A stretch of 64,000 bases of DNA from CAZAPO01 sp044841755 (GCA_044841755.1 JAXOFM010000002.1:310001-374000); one strand, 5' to 3'. Positions 1 through 9,543 are shown, numbered from the stretch's first letter. Made by a program: numbers and translations. Notes: a model not told the origin generated them from the letters alone.

Positions 1-1211
1 AATTCTTTTTCTAAAAAATCTATATAATCATTTAACTCCTTAGGTAACTGAGAAGCGTCTTCCATTTCTGTAAGATCTTCTTTCCATCCTTTTAATTCTG
101 TATAAATAGGAGTCACATTTTCTTCTTCAATGTTATATGGTAAATGTGTGATCTCTTCTCCTTTATATTTATAAGCTGTACATACTTTTAAACTTTTAAA
201 GCCAGAAAGTACATCGGCTTTCATCATCATTAATTGTGTAACACCGTTTACCTGACAAGCATACTTTAAAGCAACAAGGTCTAACCATCCACAACGACGA
301 CGACGACCTGTAGTAGCGCCAAACTCATGACCAACTCTTCCCATGGTTTCACCAACTTCGTCAAATAACTCCGTAGGGAAAGGTCCTGAACCAACTCTGG
401 TAGTATAGGCTTTAAATATTCCAAAAACATCGCCAATCTTGTTAGGTGCAATTCCTAAACCTGTACATGCTCCAGCGGCAGTAGTATTTGATGAAGTTAC
501 AAATGGGTATGTGCCAAAATCTATATCTAATAATGAACCTTGAGCACCTTCAGCTAGTATTGATTTTCCTCCTTGCATTGCTTGGAAGATATATTCTTCA
601 GAGTCAATAAAAGTTAACTCTTTGAGTGTTTCAATAGCTTCAAAGAACTCTGTTTCTAACTCATCCAATTCATATTGAATATTTACGTTATGGAAATCGA
701 TCATTGCCTCATGTTTATTGGCAAGATTGCGATAGCGCTCTTTCCAACCCTCTAATTCAACATCGCCTACACGAATACCATTACGACCAGTTTTATCCAT
801 ATATGTTGGTCCAATTCCTTTTAAAGTTGAACCAATCTTAGCTTTCCCTTTTGCAGTTTCACTGGCTGCATCCAATAAACGGTGTGTAGGCAAAATTAGA
901 TGTGCCTTTCTTGAAATAAGGAGTTTACTCTTATAATCAACATTCTGCTCCTCAAGTTTATCAAGTTCCTTCTTGAAAATTACAGGATCAATTACAACTC
1001 CATTTCCAACTAAGTTAATTGCATCATCATGAAAAATCCCTGAAGGAATTGTGTGCAAAACATGCTTCATTCCGTTGAAAACAAGTGTATGGCCAGCATT
1101 AGGACCTCCTTGGAATCGTGCAATAATATTGTAGTTGGAGGTGAGTACATCAACAATTTTTCCTTTGCCTTCGTCTCCCCATTGTAAACCTAGTAGTAAA
1201 TCTACCGCCAT
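1..1211 (-). CDS. purA: Adenylosuccinate synthetase, C-terminus cut by window edge
   Basis: Catalyses GTP-dependent joining of IMP and aspartate to adenylosuccinate, the first committed step from IMP to AMP, in the cytoplasm. I translated it by hand from the ATG: it begins MAVDLLLGLQWGDEGKGK, the family's glycine-rich GTP/IMP loop, followed by the NAGHT segment, GIGPTYMDK, and the TGRRRRCGWLD stretch near residue 300. About 403 codons are present of an expected 420-430, so only the last few residues are missing to the left. The start is 8 bases after the stop of fur, suggesting a spoT-fur-purA transcript. Nothing in the visible part is broken. Confidence 0.96.
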   Translation of the reverse strand, partial: MAVDLLLGLQWGDEGKGKIVDVLTSNYNIIARFQGGPNAGHTLVFNGMKHVLHTIPSGIFHDDAINLVGNGVVIDPVIFKKELDKLEEQNVDYKSKLLISRKAHLILPTHRLLDAASETAKGKAKIGSTLKGIGPTYMDKTGRNGIRVGDVELEGWKERYRNLANKHEAMIDFHNVNIQYELDELETEFFEAIETLKELTFIDSEEYIFQAMQGGKSILAEGAQGSLLDIDFGTYPFVTSSNTTAAGACTGLGIAPNKIGDVFGIFKAYTTRVGSGPFPTELFDEVGETMGRVGHEFGATTGRRRRCGWLDLVALKYACQVNGVTQLMMMKADVLSGFKSLKVCTAYKYKGEEITHLPYNIEEENVTPIYTELKGWKEDLTEMEDASQLPKELNDYIDFLEKE

Positions 1212-1219
1212 TATGTAAT

Positions 1220-1672
1220 TTAGTTTGTTTGTTTTTTAGTTCCGTAAAAGTAGAGTGAATGATTATGGATATCTATGTCAAAAACATCTTCTATGGTTTT
1301 TTTTATAGACTGAATTCGAGGGTCGCAAAATTCGATAACCTCTCCTGTGTCAGTTAAAATAACATGGTCATGTTGCTTATCAAAATATGACTTTTCGTAG
1401 TGTGCCATATTTTGACCAAACTGATGTTTTCTCACCAAACCGCATTCTAATAAAAGTTCTATGGTGTTGTAAAGTGTAGCACGTGAAACACGATAGTTTT
1501 TGTTTTTCATATTGATATAAAGCGACTCTATATCAAAATGATCATTACTATCATAAATTTCCTGAAGGATTGCATAACGTTCAGGAGTTTTTCTATGTGA
1601 GTTTTCTTCTAAGAATTTAGTGAAAACGTCCTTTACAATTTCTTGGTTTTTATTTTGCTTTTTGGCTGCCAT
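1220..1672 (-). CDS. fur: Fur/PerR-family metal-responsive repressor
   Basis: A 150-residue winged-helix regulator of the Fur superfamily. The N-terminal half (about 15-85) is the DNA-binding domain, with the family stretch SRATLYNTIELL. The dimerisation half carries the metal-site HDH at residues 101-103 followed by EVIEFCD, and a second HNH at 136-138. The usual C-terminal CxxC pairs that hold structural zinc are absent; only Cys77 and Cys116 are present. I cannot tell iron (Fur), peroxide (PerR) or zinc (Zur) specificity from sequence, so the symbol denotes the family. It lies between spoT and purA on the same strand. Confidence 0.85.
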   Translation of the reverse strand: MAAKKQNKNQEIVKDVFTKFLEENSHRKTPERYAILQEIYDSNDHFDIESLYINMKNKNYRVSRATLYNTIELLLECGLVRKHQFGQNMAHYEKSYFDKQHDHVILTDTGEVIEFCDPRIQSIKKTIEDVFDIDIHNHSLYFYGTKKQTN

Positions 1673-1700
1673 GAATCAGATTGCAAATTTACATTAAATT

Positions 1701-3914
1701 TTAGATTCTGGACACTTTTTCTATACCATTAATTTTCTTTAATCTGTCCATCAATTTCTTTACCAGATTATTGTTTTTTACAACTACAGTTATTTGACCT
1801 TTAAAGACGCCACTATCTGAATCAAAATTTAGTTTTTTCATGTTTACGTGCATACTTTCAGATATTACTGTAGTAATCTTATTTACTAATCCAAGATTAT
1901 CAATTCCTGTTAATTGAATAATTGCTGTAAACTCTTGCTGAGTAGAATCAATCCATTTGGCAAGCATGATTCTATAAGCATAGTTAGATTGGAGACTTAA
2001 TGCATTTGGGCAGTTTTTTTTATGAACTTTTATTCCTTCGTTGATGGTTAAGAAACCAAAAACTTGATCTCCAGGGATTGGGTTACAACAGTTTGCTAAT
2101 TTATAGTTTAGACGCTCTTCTTCCTTGCCAAATACAAGCATGTCGAATTTGGAAGTGATCTCTTCTCTTTCGAGATCTTCTTTAGTTACACTTTGTTTGC
2201 GACGAATTTTATCTTTAATGAAGCTCACTAAAGCGTTACTTCTTGACGCCGCAAATTCCTTAAGCATTTTGTTGTCTATAGTGCCAATACCAATACGATA
2301 GAAAAGATCCAGACTGGTCTTTAGTTTAAAATAATTTACAAGCTCGTTAACCGATTTCTCATTTAAGTTTATTTTAAGCTGTTTTAATTTTCTGCGTAGA
2401 ATCTCTTTGCCTTCTTCAGCAATCTTTTTAGTTTCTGCTTTTAAAGAAGATTTAATTTTACTTCTGGCTCTGGCTGTTGTAGCGTAGTCTAACCAGTTTG
2501 AATTTGGTTTTGCACTTTCTGAAGTTAGAATTTCTACTTGATCACCACTTTGTAATTCTTGACTTAAAGGGACCAACTTACCGTTAACTCGAGCGCCTCT
2601 CGTTTTCATTCCAACTTCAGTATGAATACTGAAAGCAAAATCAAGTGGAGTAGCACCTTTTGGTAAAGACTTAAGATCTCCTTGAGGTGTAAAAACAAAT
2701 ATTTCTTTTGAGTAAAGGTTTAGTTTGAACTGTTCTACAAAATCTACTGCATTTACTTCCGGATTTTCTAAGGCTTCCTGTAATTTGCTAATCCATTGAT
2801 CAAGATTATCTCCCTTTTCGTCTCCTTCCTTGTATTTGTAATGTGCTGCATAACCTTTCTCTGCAATTTCGTTCATTCGCTCACTACGAATTTGTACTTC
2901 AACCCAACGCCCTTTAGGTCCCATTACTGTAATGTGTAATGCTTCGTAACCAGTAGACTTTGGAGAGGAGATCCAATCTCGTAATCTAATAGGGTTAGGG
3001 CGGAAGTGATCAGTAACTATGGAATATATTTTCCAAGCTAAGAATTTTTCATTTTCCAGATCAGATTTATATATAATTCTAACTGCAAACTTATCATAGA
3101 CTTCATCAAATGAAACGCCTTGTTTTGCCATTTTTCTTTTAATAGAAAAAATCGACTTTGGACGTCCCTTTATATCATAGTTTAGTCCTTCTTTATCAAG
3201 CGAAGATTTTAAAACTTTACTTATCTCTTTGATATATGCATCCTGTTCCTCTTTACTTTCCTTCATTTTATTTAGAATGTCATTATACACTTCAGGTTCG
3301 GTGTATTTTAATCCTAAATCTTCCAATTCGGTTTTAATATTGTAAAGCCCAATACGATGAGCTAGAGGAGCATAAATATACAGCGTCTCTGATGCAATTT
3401 TCACTTGTTTATCAGGACGCATAGAAGCCATTGTTTGCATGTTGTGGAGTCTGTCTGCAATCTTAATAATGATAACACGCACATCATCATTAAGTGTCAA
3501 AAGCATTTTTCTGAAATTCTCGGCTTGCAGGGACACATTCATGTCCTTCTTGAGAGATGATATTTTGGTCAATCCGTCAACAATTCTAGCAACAGTCTCG
3601 CCAAATAATTGTTGAATATCATCAATAGTATAGTTTGGGTTGTCTTCAACGACATCATGAAGCAATGCCGCAGCAATTGATGTCGCATCTAGACCAATTT
3701 CTGAAGCCACGATTCGAGCTACAGCAATTGGATGAAAAATATATGCTTCACCAGATTTTCTGCGCTGCTCTTTATGAGCATCTACAGCAACATCAAAAGC
3801 ACTTCTAATAAGTTTTTTGTCCTCTTTAGAAAGTGTACGATAACTTACTTTTAATAGCTCCTTATACTCCTTAGCAATTGCCGCATTTTCCTTTTCAATA
3901 TCAACCTCTGTCAT
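1701..3914 (-). CDS. spoT: Bifunctional (p)ppGpp synthetase/hydrolase, RelA/SpoT family
   Basis: Makes and degrades the stringent-response alarmone (p)ppGpp. At 737 residues it has the full long-Rel layout: an HD hydrolase domain with HDVVED at 86-91 and DGLTKI near 113; a synthetase domain around 245-360 with GRPKSIFSIKRKM and STGYEALH; a TGS domain about 395-460; a helical/zinc-finger-like region with LANCCNP near 610; and a C-terminal ACT domain. Intact HD residues imply an active hydrolase, and the synthetase motifs look intact too, so it is probably the bifunctional Rel/SpoT type. A TAACTTTG -7 element sits 20 bases before the start. First gene of the probable spoT-fur-purA unit. Confidence 0.95.
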   Translation of the reverse strand: MTEVDIEKENAAIAKEYKELLKVSYRTLSKEDKKLIRSAFDVAVDAHKEQRRKSGEAYIFHPIAVARIVASEIGLDATSIAAALLHDVVEDNPNYTIDDIQQLFGETVARIVDGLTKISSLKKDMNVSLQAENFRKMLLTLNDDVRVIIIKIADRLHNMQTMASMRPDKQVKIASETLYIYAPLAHRIGLYNIKTELEDLGLKYTEPEVYNDILNKMKESKEEQDAYIKEISKVLKSSLDKEGLNYDIKGRPKSIFSIKRKMAKQGVSFDEVYDKFAVRIIYKSDLENEKFLAWKIYSIVTDHFRPNPIRLRDWISSPKSTGYEALHITVMGPKGRWVEVQIRSERMNEIAEKGYAAHYKYKEGDEKGDNLDQWISKLQEALENPEVNAVDFVEQFKLNLYSKEIFVFTPQGDLKSLPKGATPLDFAFSIHTEVGMKTRGARVNGKLVPLSQELQSGDQVEILTSESAKPNSNWLDYATTARARSKIKSSLKAETKKIAEEGKEILRRKLKQLKINLNEKSVNELVNYFKLKTSLDLFYRIGIGTIDNKMLKEFAASRSNALVSFIKDKIRRKQSVTKEDLEREEITSKFDMLVFGKEEERLNYKLANCCNPIPGDQVFGFLTINEGIKVHKKNCPNALSLQSNYAYRIMLAKWIDSTQQEFTAIIQLTGIDNLGLVNKITTVISESMHVNMKKLNFDSDSGVFKGQITVVVKNNNLVKKLMDRLKKINGIEKVSRI

Positions 3915-3933
3915 AGATTAAAAATAACATAAA

Positions 3934-3941
3934 CAAAGTTA
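3934..3941 (-). promoter_or_regulatory. -7 promoter element before spoT
   Basis: Read on the minus strand this is TAACTTTG, matching the Bacteroidota TAnnTTTG -7 consensus, with 20 bases to the spoT ATG. I found no TTG at the expected -33 position, so the call rests on the -7 box and its placement. Confidence 0.5.
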
Positions 3942-3995
3942 ATGGGCAATTTGTTTGTAAGGAAAATCTAAATAATATTTAGGTGACAGATTTTT

Positions 3996-5162
3996 TTATA
4001 GGAAGTCAGTTTTACGTAATTCTTTAACCAAATTTTGTAGCATTTTTTCGCCTTTTTGTAATTCATCCTTTGCAATAAATTCGTCCGCTCTATGGGCTTG
4101 AGCAATAGAGCCAGGTCCACAAATTACTGTCTGAAACCCTTCATTAGCAAATTGACCAGCTTCAGCAGCATAGGAAACGGTGTTTAATTTAGCATTTCCA
4201 GAGAGTTTAGTAATTAATTTTACAACCTCTTCCTCTTCTTTGGTGTCTAAATGTGGAACGGGAGGATGATTTTCTATGGTTTTAATTCTGAAGTCAGGGA
4301 ATATCTTTCTTAATTCTATTTCTCGTTTCCTACAAAACGCTTCAAATTCATTAACTATAGAATGAATATCATCCATTGGAATGGTTCTTAAATCCCAATA
4401 AAAATGTGCTTTATCGGCAATAACGTTAGGAGCAATTCCACCATTAACTAACCCAATATGAATAGAGGAGTGTGGTGGATGAAAACGTTCATCTAAGCGA
4501 CTGTCATTAATAAGCTGATTCATTTTATTTTCTAACCACAAAATGAGTCGCATAGATTCATGAATTGCACTCACTTCTTGCTTTATTCTACTACTATGTC
4601 CTGCAGAACCGTAGACATAAGTTTCAAGAATATAAATGCCTTTTTGACCAACAATTGGTTCCATTAATGACGGTTCACCGATTATGGCATATTTTGGAGT
4701 TTCGGTATAATGAGTACGAATACTAGCAGCAAGTTCGGGACCTGCTAAACAGCCTACTTCTTCATCATATGAAAAAGCGAAATAGATAGGCTTTTTTAAA
4801 TCTGCTTTAACCATTTCTGGAAGAACAGCCAAACAACAAGCCACAAAGCCTTTCATATCACATGAACCTCTACCATAAAGTTTACCATCGCCTTTATCTG
4901 TTAATTCAAAAGGATTGGTGCTCCAATCTTGACCTTCAACAGGAACAACATCTGTATGACCAGAGAGAATTACACCCCCATCAACAGCTGGACCAATTCG
5001 GCAATGTAAAGAGGCTTTGTCTCCTGTTTCATTGGGCAACATTGTAACAGAGACATCAAAGGATTCTATATATTCTTTTATCCAATTGATGATGATTAAG
5101 TTACTTTCTCCTCCTAATACAGGGAATGATACAAGTTTTGCTAAGATTTGTTCTACTGACAT
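3996..5162 (-). CDS. argE: M20-family deacetylase, acetylornithine deacetylase-like
   Basis: A zinc-dependent M20 hydrolase of 388 residues, most like ArgE, which removes the acetyl group from N-acetylornithine in arginine synthesis. Metal-site motifs are in order: SGHTDVVPV near residue 67, GRGSCDMKG near 96, the catalytic DEEVGC near 133, GEPSLMEPIVGQKG near 160, and the late GPGSIAQAHRADEF. No signal peptide, so cytoplasmic. Its start is 7 bases after the stop of the YfcC-type carrier gene, implying co-transcription; the pair may serve peptide or acyl-amino-acid catabolism rather than biosynthesis. No other arg genes are in the window, so succinyl-diaminopimelate or general acyl-amino-acid specificity cannot be excluded. 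Confidence 0.8.
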   Translation of the reverse strand: MSVEQILAKLVSFPVLGGESNLIIINWIKEYIESFDVSVTMLPNETGDKASLHCRIGPAVDGGVILSGHTDVVPVEGQDWSTNPFELTDKGDGKLYGRGSCDMKGFVACCLAVLPEMVKADLKKPIYFAFSYDEEVGCLAGPELAASIRTHYTETPKYAIIGEPSLMEPIVGQKGIYILETYVYGSAGHSSRIKQEVSAIHESMRLILWLENKMNQLINDSRLDERFHPPHSSIHIGLVNGGIAPNVIADKAHFYWDLRTIPMDDIHSIVNEFEAFCRKREIELRKIFPDFRIKTIENHPPVPHLDTKEEEEVVKLITKLSGNAKLNTVSYAAEAGQFANEGFQTVICGPGSIAQAHRADEFIAKDELQKGEKMLQNLVKELRKTDFL

Positions 5163-5169
5163 AATTGAG

Positions 5170-6513
5170 TTAACTATAATTAGTTGCTACAGCAATGATT
5201 AATGCCATAAAGGCTATAATTAGAATGGTTAATAAAACTGGGAAAATAAATCTAATCCATCTGTCTATAGGTACGCGACACATACTAAGCATGGCAATGA
5301 GTCCACCTAATGTTGGGTTTATTAAATTTGATAGACCATCACCAATTTGAAATGCTAAAATTGTAATTTGACGTGTAAGCCCTAAAGACTCACCAAGAGG
5401 CAACATAACAGGTAATGTTGCTAGTGCTTGTCCACTTCCAGATGGAATAAAAAAGTTGATTATTGTTTGAGAAACAGACATGCTTATTGCCGAAGCATAA
5501 AGCGGTAGGTCTTTTAGTATAACAGATAAATTGTATGAAATTGTATCTCCAATGTTGCCCATTTCCATCAATACTTTTATTGATGTTGCATAACCTACCA
5601 TAAAGGCACCTGGAGCAGCAATTGAAACCGCTTTGAGTACAGTTTCGCTCATAATGGTAGCATTCATCTTAGAGACTACGCCAGAAAGAACAGCAATAAT
5701 TAAAAATACCGCTGAAAGTTCATTGATATACCATTTAAGGTTAAATACACCATGAAGAATAACCAATAATCCTGCAATAAAAATTGAGATTACTAACCAA
5801 TTATTTGTAGAGACTCTATAGTCTTGTATGGGTTTAGATAAGTTTAAGCCACTAATATCTAATCCTTTCCCTAAACTTTTTTCAGGTGATTTTGTTATTT
5901 TCTTGAAGTATCTAACATTATAATATGCCATGATACTTAGCGCTGCAAAGCAAAGTATACTTCTAAGTAATGCACCAGAGAACATTGGTAATTCTGCTAT
6001 TTTATGACCAGTTCCCACAGTATAGGGGTTAATAGGTGATAGGCCAAAACCTATTGTCATAGCACCAACTGAAATTCCAGCGGCTAGTATGAGATCACCA
6101 CCTAAAGCTAAGCTCAGCACAGCTGCAATTGGAACCATGGCAATGTTATTTTCATAACCAACAGCAACTCCTAGTAGACCATAAATGAAGGTCATAATTA
6201 TTATGATCAGGTACTTATTTTTTAAACCTAACTTTTTAACAAGAGTTCCTACTGAATTTTCAACAGCTTTAGACTTTTCCATAAAGCCAAACATGATTGC
6301 TCCAGCTAAAACAATAAATATAATTTCTGATGCAGCTTTAAATCCTAATGGAATAGCCTTAAACATCCCTAAAATATTTATTGGAGTAGAAGGGATGGTT
6401 TTATAAGAGTCAGGTACTACAGTTTGTCTACCATCAACTAAAATACGCTCATAAGATCCAGCCGGAAGAATATATGTAAGAATGGTAACTAATACAATAA
6501 TTCCAAATAACAT
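5170..6513 (-). CDS. YfcC-family carboxylate/amino-acid carrier (DcuC-like)
   Basis: A 447-residue integral membrane protein with about 11-12 hydrophobic helices, of the YfcC / C4-dicarboxylate anaerobic carrier group. Evidence is the opening LFGIIVLVTILTYILPAGSY, the central hydrophobic repeats, and FFIPSGSGQALATLPVMLPL followed by QIGDGLSNLINPTLGG. The ATG used is probably not the true start. The same frame stays open for 25 codons upstream to a TGA at 6589-6591 and encodes HTPWYQRIPHAVT directly before the ATG, which looks like conserved N-terminal protein. That stretch has no ATG, GTG or TTG; CTG at 6573 or ATT at 6579 are the only plausible rare starts. The substrate is not deducible. 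Confidence 0.8.
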   Translation of the reverse strand: MLFGIIVLVTILTYILPAGSYERILVDGRQTVVPDSYKTIPSTPINILGMFKAIPLGFKAASEIIFIVLAGAIMFGFMEKSKAVENSVGTLVKKLGLKNKYLIIIIMTFIYGLLGVAVGYENNIAMVPIAAVLSLALGGDLILAAGISVGAMTIGFGLSPINPYTVGTGHKIAELPMFSGALLRSILCFAALSIMAYYNVRYFKKITKSPEKSLGKGLDISGLNLSKPIQDYRVSTNNWLVISIFIAGLLVILHGVFNLKWYINELSAVFLIIAVLSGVVSKMNATIMSETVLKAVSIAAPGAFMVGYATSIKVLMEMGNIGDTISYNLSVILKDLPLYASAISMSVSQTIINFFIPSGSGQALATLPVMLPLGESLGLTRQITILAFQIGDGLSNLINPTLGGLIAMLSMCRVPIDRWIRFIFPVLLTILIIAFMALIIAVATNYS

Positions 6514-6629
6514 TGTTACTGCGTGTGGTATACGTTGATACCATGGTGTATGGCTTAGTTTTAGGTTTTCCAGACTAATAGATTTATTTCAACGAACCTA
6601 AGATAAGATTTAGTTTGTTTTAATTAGTA

Positions 6630-7862
6630 TTAAGCCCTCAAATTCTTAATTCTTTGTAGTAAAGTAGGATGGGAATAATGCATAAAAACATATGCTGGAT
6701 GTGGCGTGAGATTACTTAAGCTGTTTTTTGAAAGTTTTTTTAATGATGTAATTAAAGGTTCACCAGCATAAGTATGTTTAGCATAATTATCTGCTTGATA
6801 TTCAAATTTTCGAGACAAAATATTCATAACTAAACCAGTGACCTCACTTATTGGGCTATAGAGCAAAGTAAATGCTATCAATCCTACATGGAAACTCTGT
6901 ATTTCTACTCCCAATGCACTTGATAATAAAGGGTTTGAAACTAATAGTGACAAAATATACAAGGTCAATCCTGTTAGTAGAATAGAACTGAGTAAATTAT
7001 AAATAATATGTTTTTTCTTGTAATGACCTACTTCATGAGCCAAAACTGCTACAATTTCTTCGTCATCAAGATCATTTATTAAGGTATCGTAAAGTGTAAC
7101 TCGTTTTTCACTTCCAAAACCAGAAAAATAAGCATTTGCTTTTGTACTTCGTTTAGAACCATCAATGACAAATATTTTACTTAGTTTAAAACCAACTTTT
7201 CTTGAATAGTCTGATATTTTGGTCTTTAATTCTCCATCTTCAAGGGGTGTTTGTTTATTGAATATAGGAACGATTAGTCTTGAGTAGAACATATTCATGA
7301 ATACTGAAAAGCCTGTAACTAATGCCCACGCATATAACCAGAAATTTTTTCCAGTAGCTTCAAAAAACCAAATGATAAGTGCCAGAATTCCTCCTCCAAG
7401 AATAATCATCATAACCCAACCTTTTATTTTGTCAAGAATAAATGTCTTTTTAGTGGTTTTATTAAACCCAAATTTCTCTTCAATTATAAAGGTTTTATAA
7501 TAAGCAAATGGAGTTGTGATGATATCACTTGCTAGCATTATAATACCAAAGAACAATAAAGCTATCATTATAGAATTATTGCTATAGCTTCTAGCAATAT
7601 TATCTACAAACTCAAATCCATCAAGGAAGAAAAAAGCTAAGGTGATAACGAAGGAAAATGCAGAAGTAATATTTGAAAATCGTTGATTGATTGCTTTGTA
7701 TTTTTGTGATCTCTTATACTCCTCATCATCATATACATCTTGAAGTTCAGGAGGTAATTCATCATTAAAATGTTTGGCGTTGAGTGAATCAAGGACTTTG
7801 TCAACAATAAAATTGATTAATAAAATTGCGATGATGATATAGAAAAGGGTTGTTGATGTCAT
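6630..7862 (-). CDS. M48-family membrane zinc metallopeptidase (Ste24-like)
   Basis: A 410-residue multi-pass protease resembling CAAX prenyl protease 1. The zinc motif HEVGH lies in VLAHEVGHYKKKH about two thirds along, and the third ligand Glu is in SRKFEYQADNYA. The N-terminal half has four to five hydrophobic helices and the Ste24-type stretch FIIEEKFGFNKTT. Bacteria lack prenylated CAAX substrates, so the likely role is membrane-protein quality control, which is inference. Its ATG directly abuts the TAA of the RNA methyltransferase gene, so the two are co-transcribed with the methyltransferase first. Confidence 0.9.
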   Translation of the reverse strand: MTSTTLFYIIIAILLINFIVDKVLDSLNAKHFNDELPPELQDVYDDEEYKRSQKYKAINQRFSNITSAFSFVITLAFFFLDGFEFVDNIARSYSNNSIMIALLFFGIIMLASDIITTPFAYYKTFIIEEKFGFNKTTKKTFILDKIKGWVMMIILGGGILALIIWFFEATGKNFWLYAWALVTGFSVFMNMFYSRLIVPIFNKQTPLEDGELKTKISDYSRKVGFKLSKIFVIDGSKRSTKANAYFSGFGSEKRVTLYDTLINDLDDEEIVAVLAHEVGHYKKKHIIYNLLSSILLTGLTLYILSLLVSNPLLSSALGVEIQSFHVGLIAFTLLYSPISEVTGLVMNILSRKFEYQADNYAKHTYAGEPLITSLKKLSKNSLSNLTPHPAYVFMHYSHPTLLQRIKNLRA

Positions 7863-8660
7863 TTAATTAAATTGTCGTTGTCGTTTAGCTTCAAAAATAA
7901 TAATCGCGGCAGAAACAGAAACATTCATTGAGTCTATTTCTCCTTGCATAGGTATAATGATATTTTGAGTAGCGTTATCCAGCCACTCATCAGTTAATCC
8001 TGTTGCTTCTGTTCCAACTACAATGGCAGTTGGTTTTGTATAGTCTTGCGTATGGTAATCTACAGAAGCTTGTAATGAAGCACAGAAAATACTGATGTTC
8101 TTGGATTTTAAGAATGATATGATTTCTTCGGTACTTCCAGTGGCGATTTGATTAGTAAAAACACAACCAACACTCGATCGAATGATATTTGGATTATAAA
8201 GATCTGTCCTTGGATTTGCTATAATTACGGCGTCTACATTGGCAGCATCTGCGGTACGTAATAAAGCACCTATATTTCCTGGTTTTTCGGGAGCTTCCGT
8301 AACTAAAACTAATGGGTTTTCTCCTTTAAATTTTAGATTCTTTAACTCAACCGTCTTTGATTTTGCTACTGCCAATATTCCTTGTGTTGACTCTCGATAC
8401 GCAAGACGCTGATAAACCTCGTCAGAAACTTCAATAATATCTGTTTGATGGTTTGATAGTTCATCAATCTCCTCAACTGATGAAATGTTTGGGTTATAAA
8501 CAAAAGCCTCAATCTCATAATCACCTTTTATTGCAAGTGAAATTTCTTTTGTTCCTTCAATTAGAAACTTTCCTATTCTACGACGACTTCTAGATTTTTC
8601 TTTGAGTGTAACGAGTTCTTTAACGAAAGAATTTTGAAGACTGGTGATTTGTTTTGCCAT
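7863..8660 (-). CDS. TrmH/SpoU-family RNA 2'-O-methyltransferase
   Basis: A 265-residue SAM-dependent methyltransferase acting on a ribose 2'-OH of rRNA or tRNA. The N-terminal substrate-binding part (1-100) contains KFLIEGTKEI. The knotted SPOUT domain carries the three family motifs: NIGALLRTADAANVDAVII, IVVGTEATGL, and IPMQGEIDSMNVSVSAAI. The open frame extends to a TTG at 8669, but I chose the ATG at 8660 because it gives MAKQITSLQN, the usual opening of this family, and because the TTG falls inside a -7 promoter box. The RNA target cannot be assigned. Confidence 0.9.
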   Translation of the reverse strand: MAKQITSLQNSFVKELVTLKEKSRSRRRIGKFLIEGTKEISLAIKGDYEIEAFVYNPNISSVEEIDELSNHQTDIIEVSDEVYQRLAYRESTQGILAVAKSKTVELKNLKFKGENPLVLVTEAPEKPGNIGALLRTADAANVDAVIIANPRTDLYNPNIIRSSVGCVFTNQIATGSTEEIISFLKSKNISIFCASLQASVDYHTQDYTKPTAIVVGTEATGLTDEWLDNATQNIIIPMQGEIDSMNVSVSAAIIIFEAKRQRQFN

Positions 8661-8666
8661 TGGAAA

Positions 8667-8674
8667 CAAAAATA
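8667..8674 (-). promoter_or_regulatory. -7 promoter element before the TrmH-type gene
   Basis: The minus-strand sequence is TATTTTTG, matching TAnnTTTG. It ends only 6 bases before the preferred ATG, so transcription would begin near the start codon and the message would be almost leaderless. No TTG at -33. Confidence 0.4.
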
Positions 8675-8733
8675 ATAATTAATGTAATTTACCCATTCAT
8701 AAATCGACGAAGCTTAGATAAAAATTTTCAACC

Positions 8734-9510
8734 ATGAAGAAAGTAGCATTTGTACTAGCCTTAGCTATAATAGTTTCTTGTAAAGACAACAAGAATAGTA
8801 TTGATAGTAAAGAAAGTGAGATAGCATTAACTTATCCAGAGAATGTTTCCAAAGTTTTTAAAGCGCATGGAGGAATAAATATATGGAAAGAATTTGAAAG
8901 CCTTTATTACGAGATTGAAAAACCTGAGGTTAATGATATCTATAACGTTTCTTTAAAGGATAGAAAATCATTGATAAGTATGAAGCATCATCAATTAGGT
9001 TTTGATGGTGAAAATGTGTGGTTGAAGAACTTAGATACGACTAAATATAAAGGTAACGCCAAGTTTTACTATAACTTAATGTTCTATTTTTATGCAATGC
9101 CTTTTGTATTAGGTGATGATGGAATTAATTATAAAGATGTAGAACCATTACAATATGAAGGAACATCATATCCTGGTGTATTGATTTCGTATAATTCCGG
9201 AGTGGGTGAATCACCAGAAGACGAATATATTTTGTACTATCATCCACAAACCAATGAAATGTCTTGGTTAGCATATACAGTTACATTCTTCTCAAAGGAA
9301 AAGAGTAAAAAGTTTAACTTGATTAGGTATAATGATTGGGGAAATGTCGAAGGTGTAAAATTACCAACTAAAATACAATGGCATCATTATAATGAGGGTG
9401 AAATAGGGGATGTTAGAAATGAGGTCAATTTTGTAAAATCAAAATTATCTAAAGAGAAAATTAGTGAGGACATGTTTAAAGTTCCTGACACTACAATGAT
9501 TGTAAAGTAA
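8734..9510 (+). CDS. Lipoprotein of unknown function (DUF6503-like)
   Basis: A 258-residue protein beginning MKKVAFVLALAIIVSCKDNK, a lipoprotein signal with the lipid-attachment Cys at 16, so probably anchored in the outer or inner membrane facing the periplasm. The stretch KVFKAHGGINIWKEFESLYYEI resembles the opening of the DUF6503 family common in Flavobacteriia; this assignment is from memory and moderate. The rest is beta-rich with many Tyr and Trp and no catalytic motif I recognise. It stands alone between a minus-strand gene and a bidirectional terminator. Function unknown. Confidence 0.75.
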   Translation: MKKVAFVLALAIIVSCKDNKNSIDSKESEIALTYPENVSKVFKAHGGINIWKEFESLYYEIEKPEVNDIYNVSLKDRKSLISMKHHQLGFDGENVWLKNLDTTKYKGNAKFYYNLMFYFYAMPFVLGDDGINYKDVEPLQYEGTSYPGVLISYNSGVGESPEDEYILYYHPQTNEMSWLAYTVTFFSKEKSKKFNLIRYNDWGNVEGVKLPTKIQWHHYNEGEIGDVRNEVNFVKSKLSKEKISEDMFKVPDTTMIVK

Positions 9511-9513
9511 ATA

Positions 9514-9543
9514 AAAAAGCGAGCTATAAGCTCGCTTTTTTAT
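9514..9543. terminator. Bidirectional rho-independent terminator
   Basis: Perfect stem GCGAGCT/AGCTCGC with a 3-base loop, flanked by A and T runs, so it works in both directions. It serves the convergent lipoprotein (plus) and amidohydrolase (minus) genes. Confidence 0.92.
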
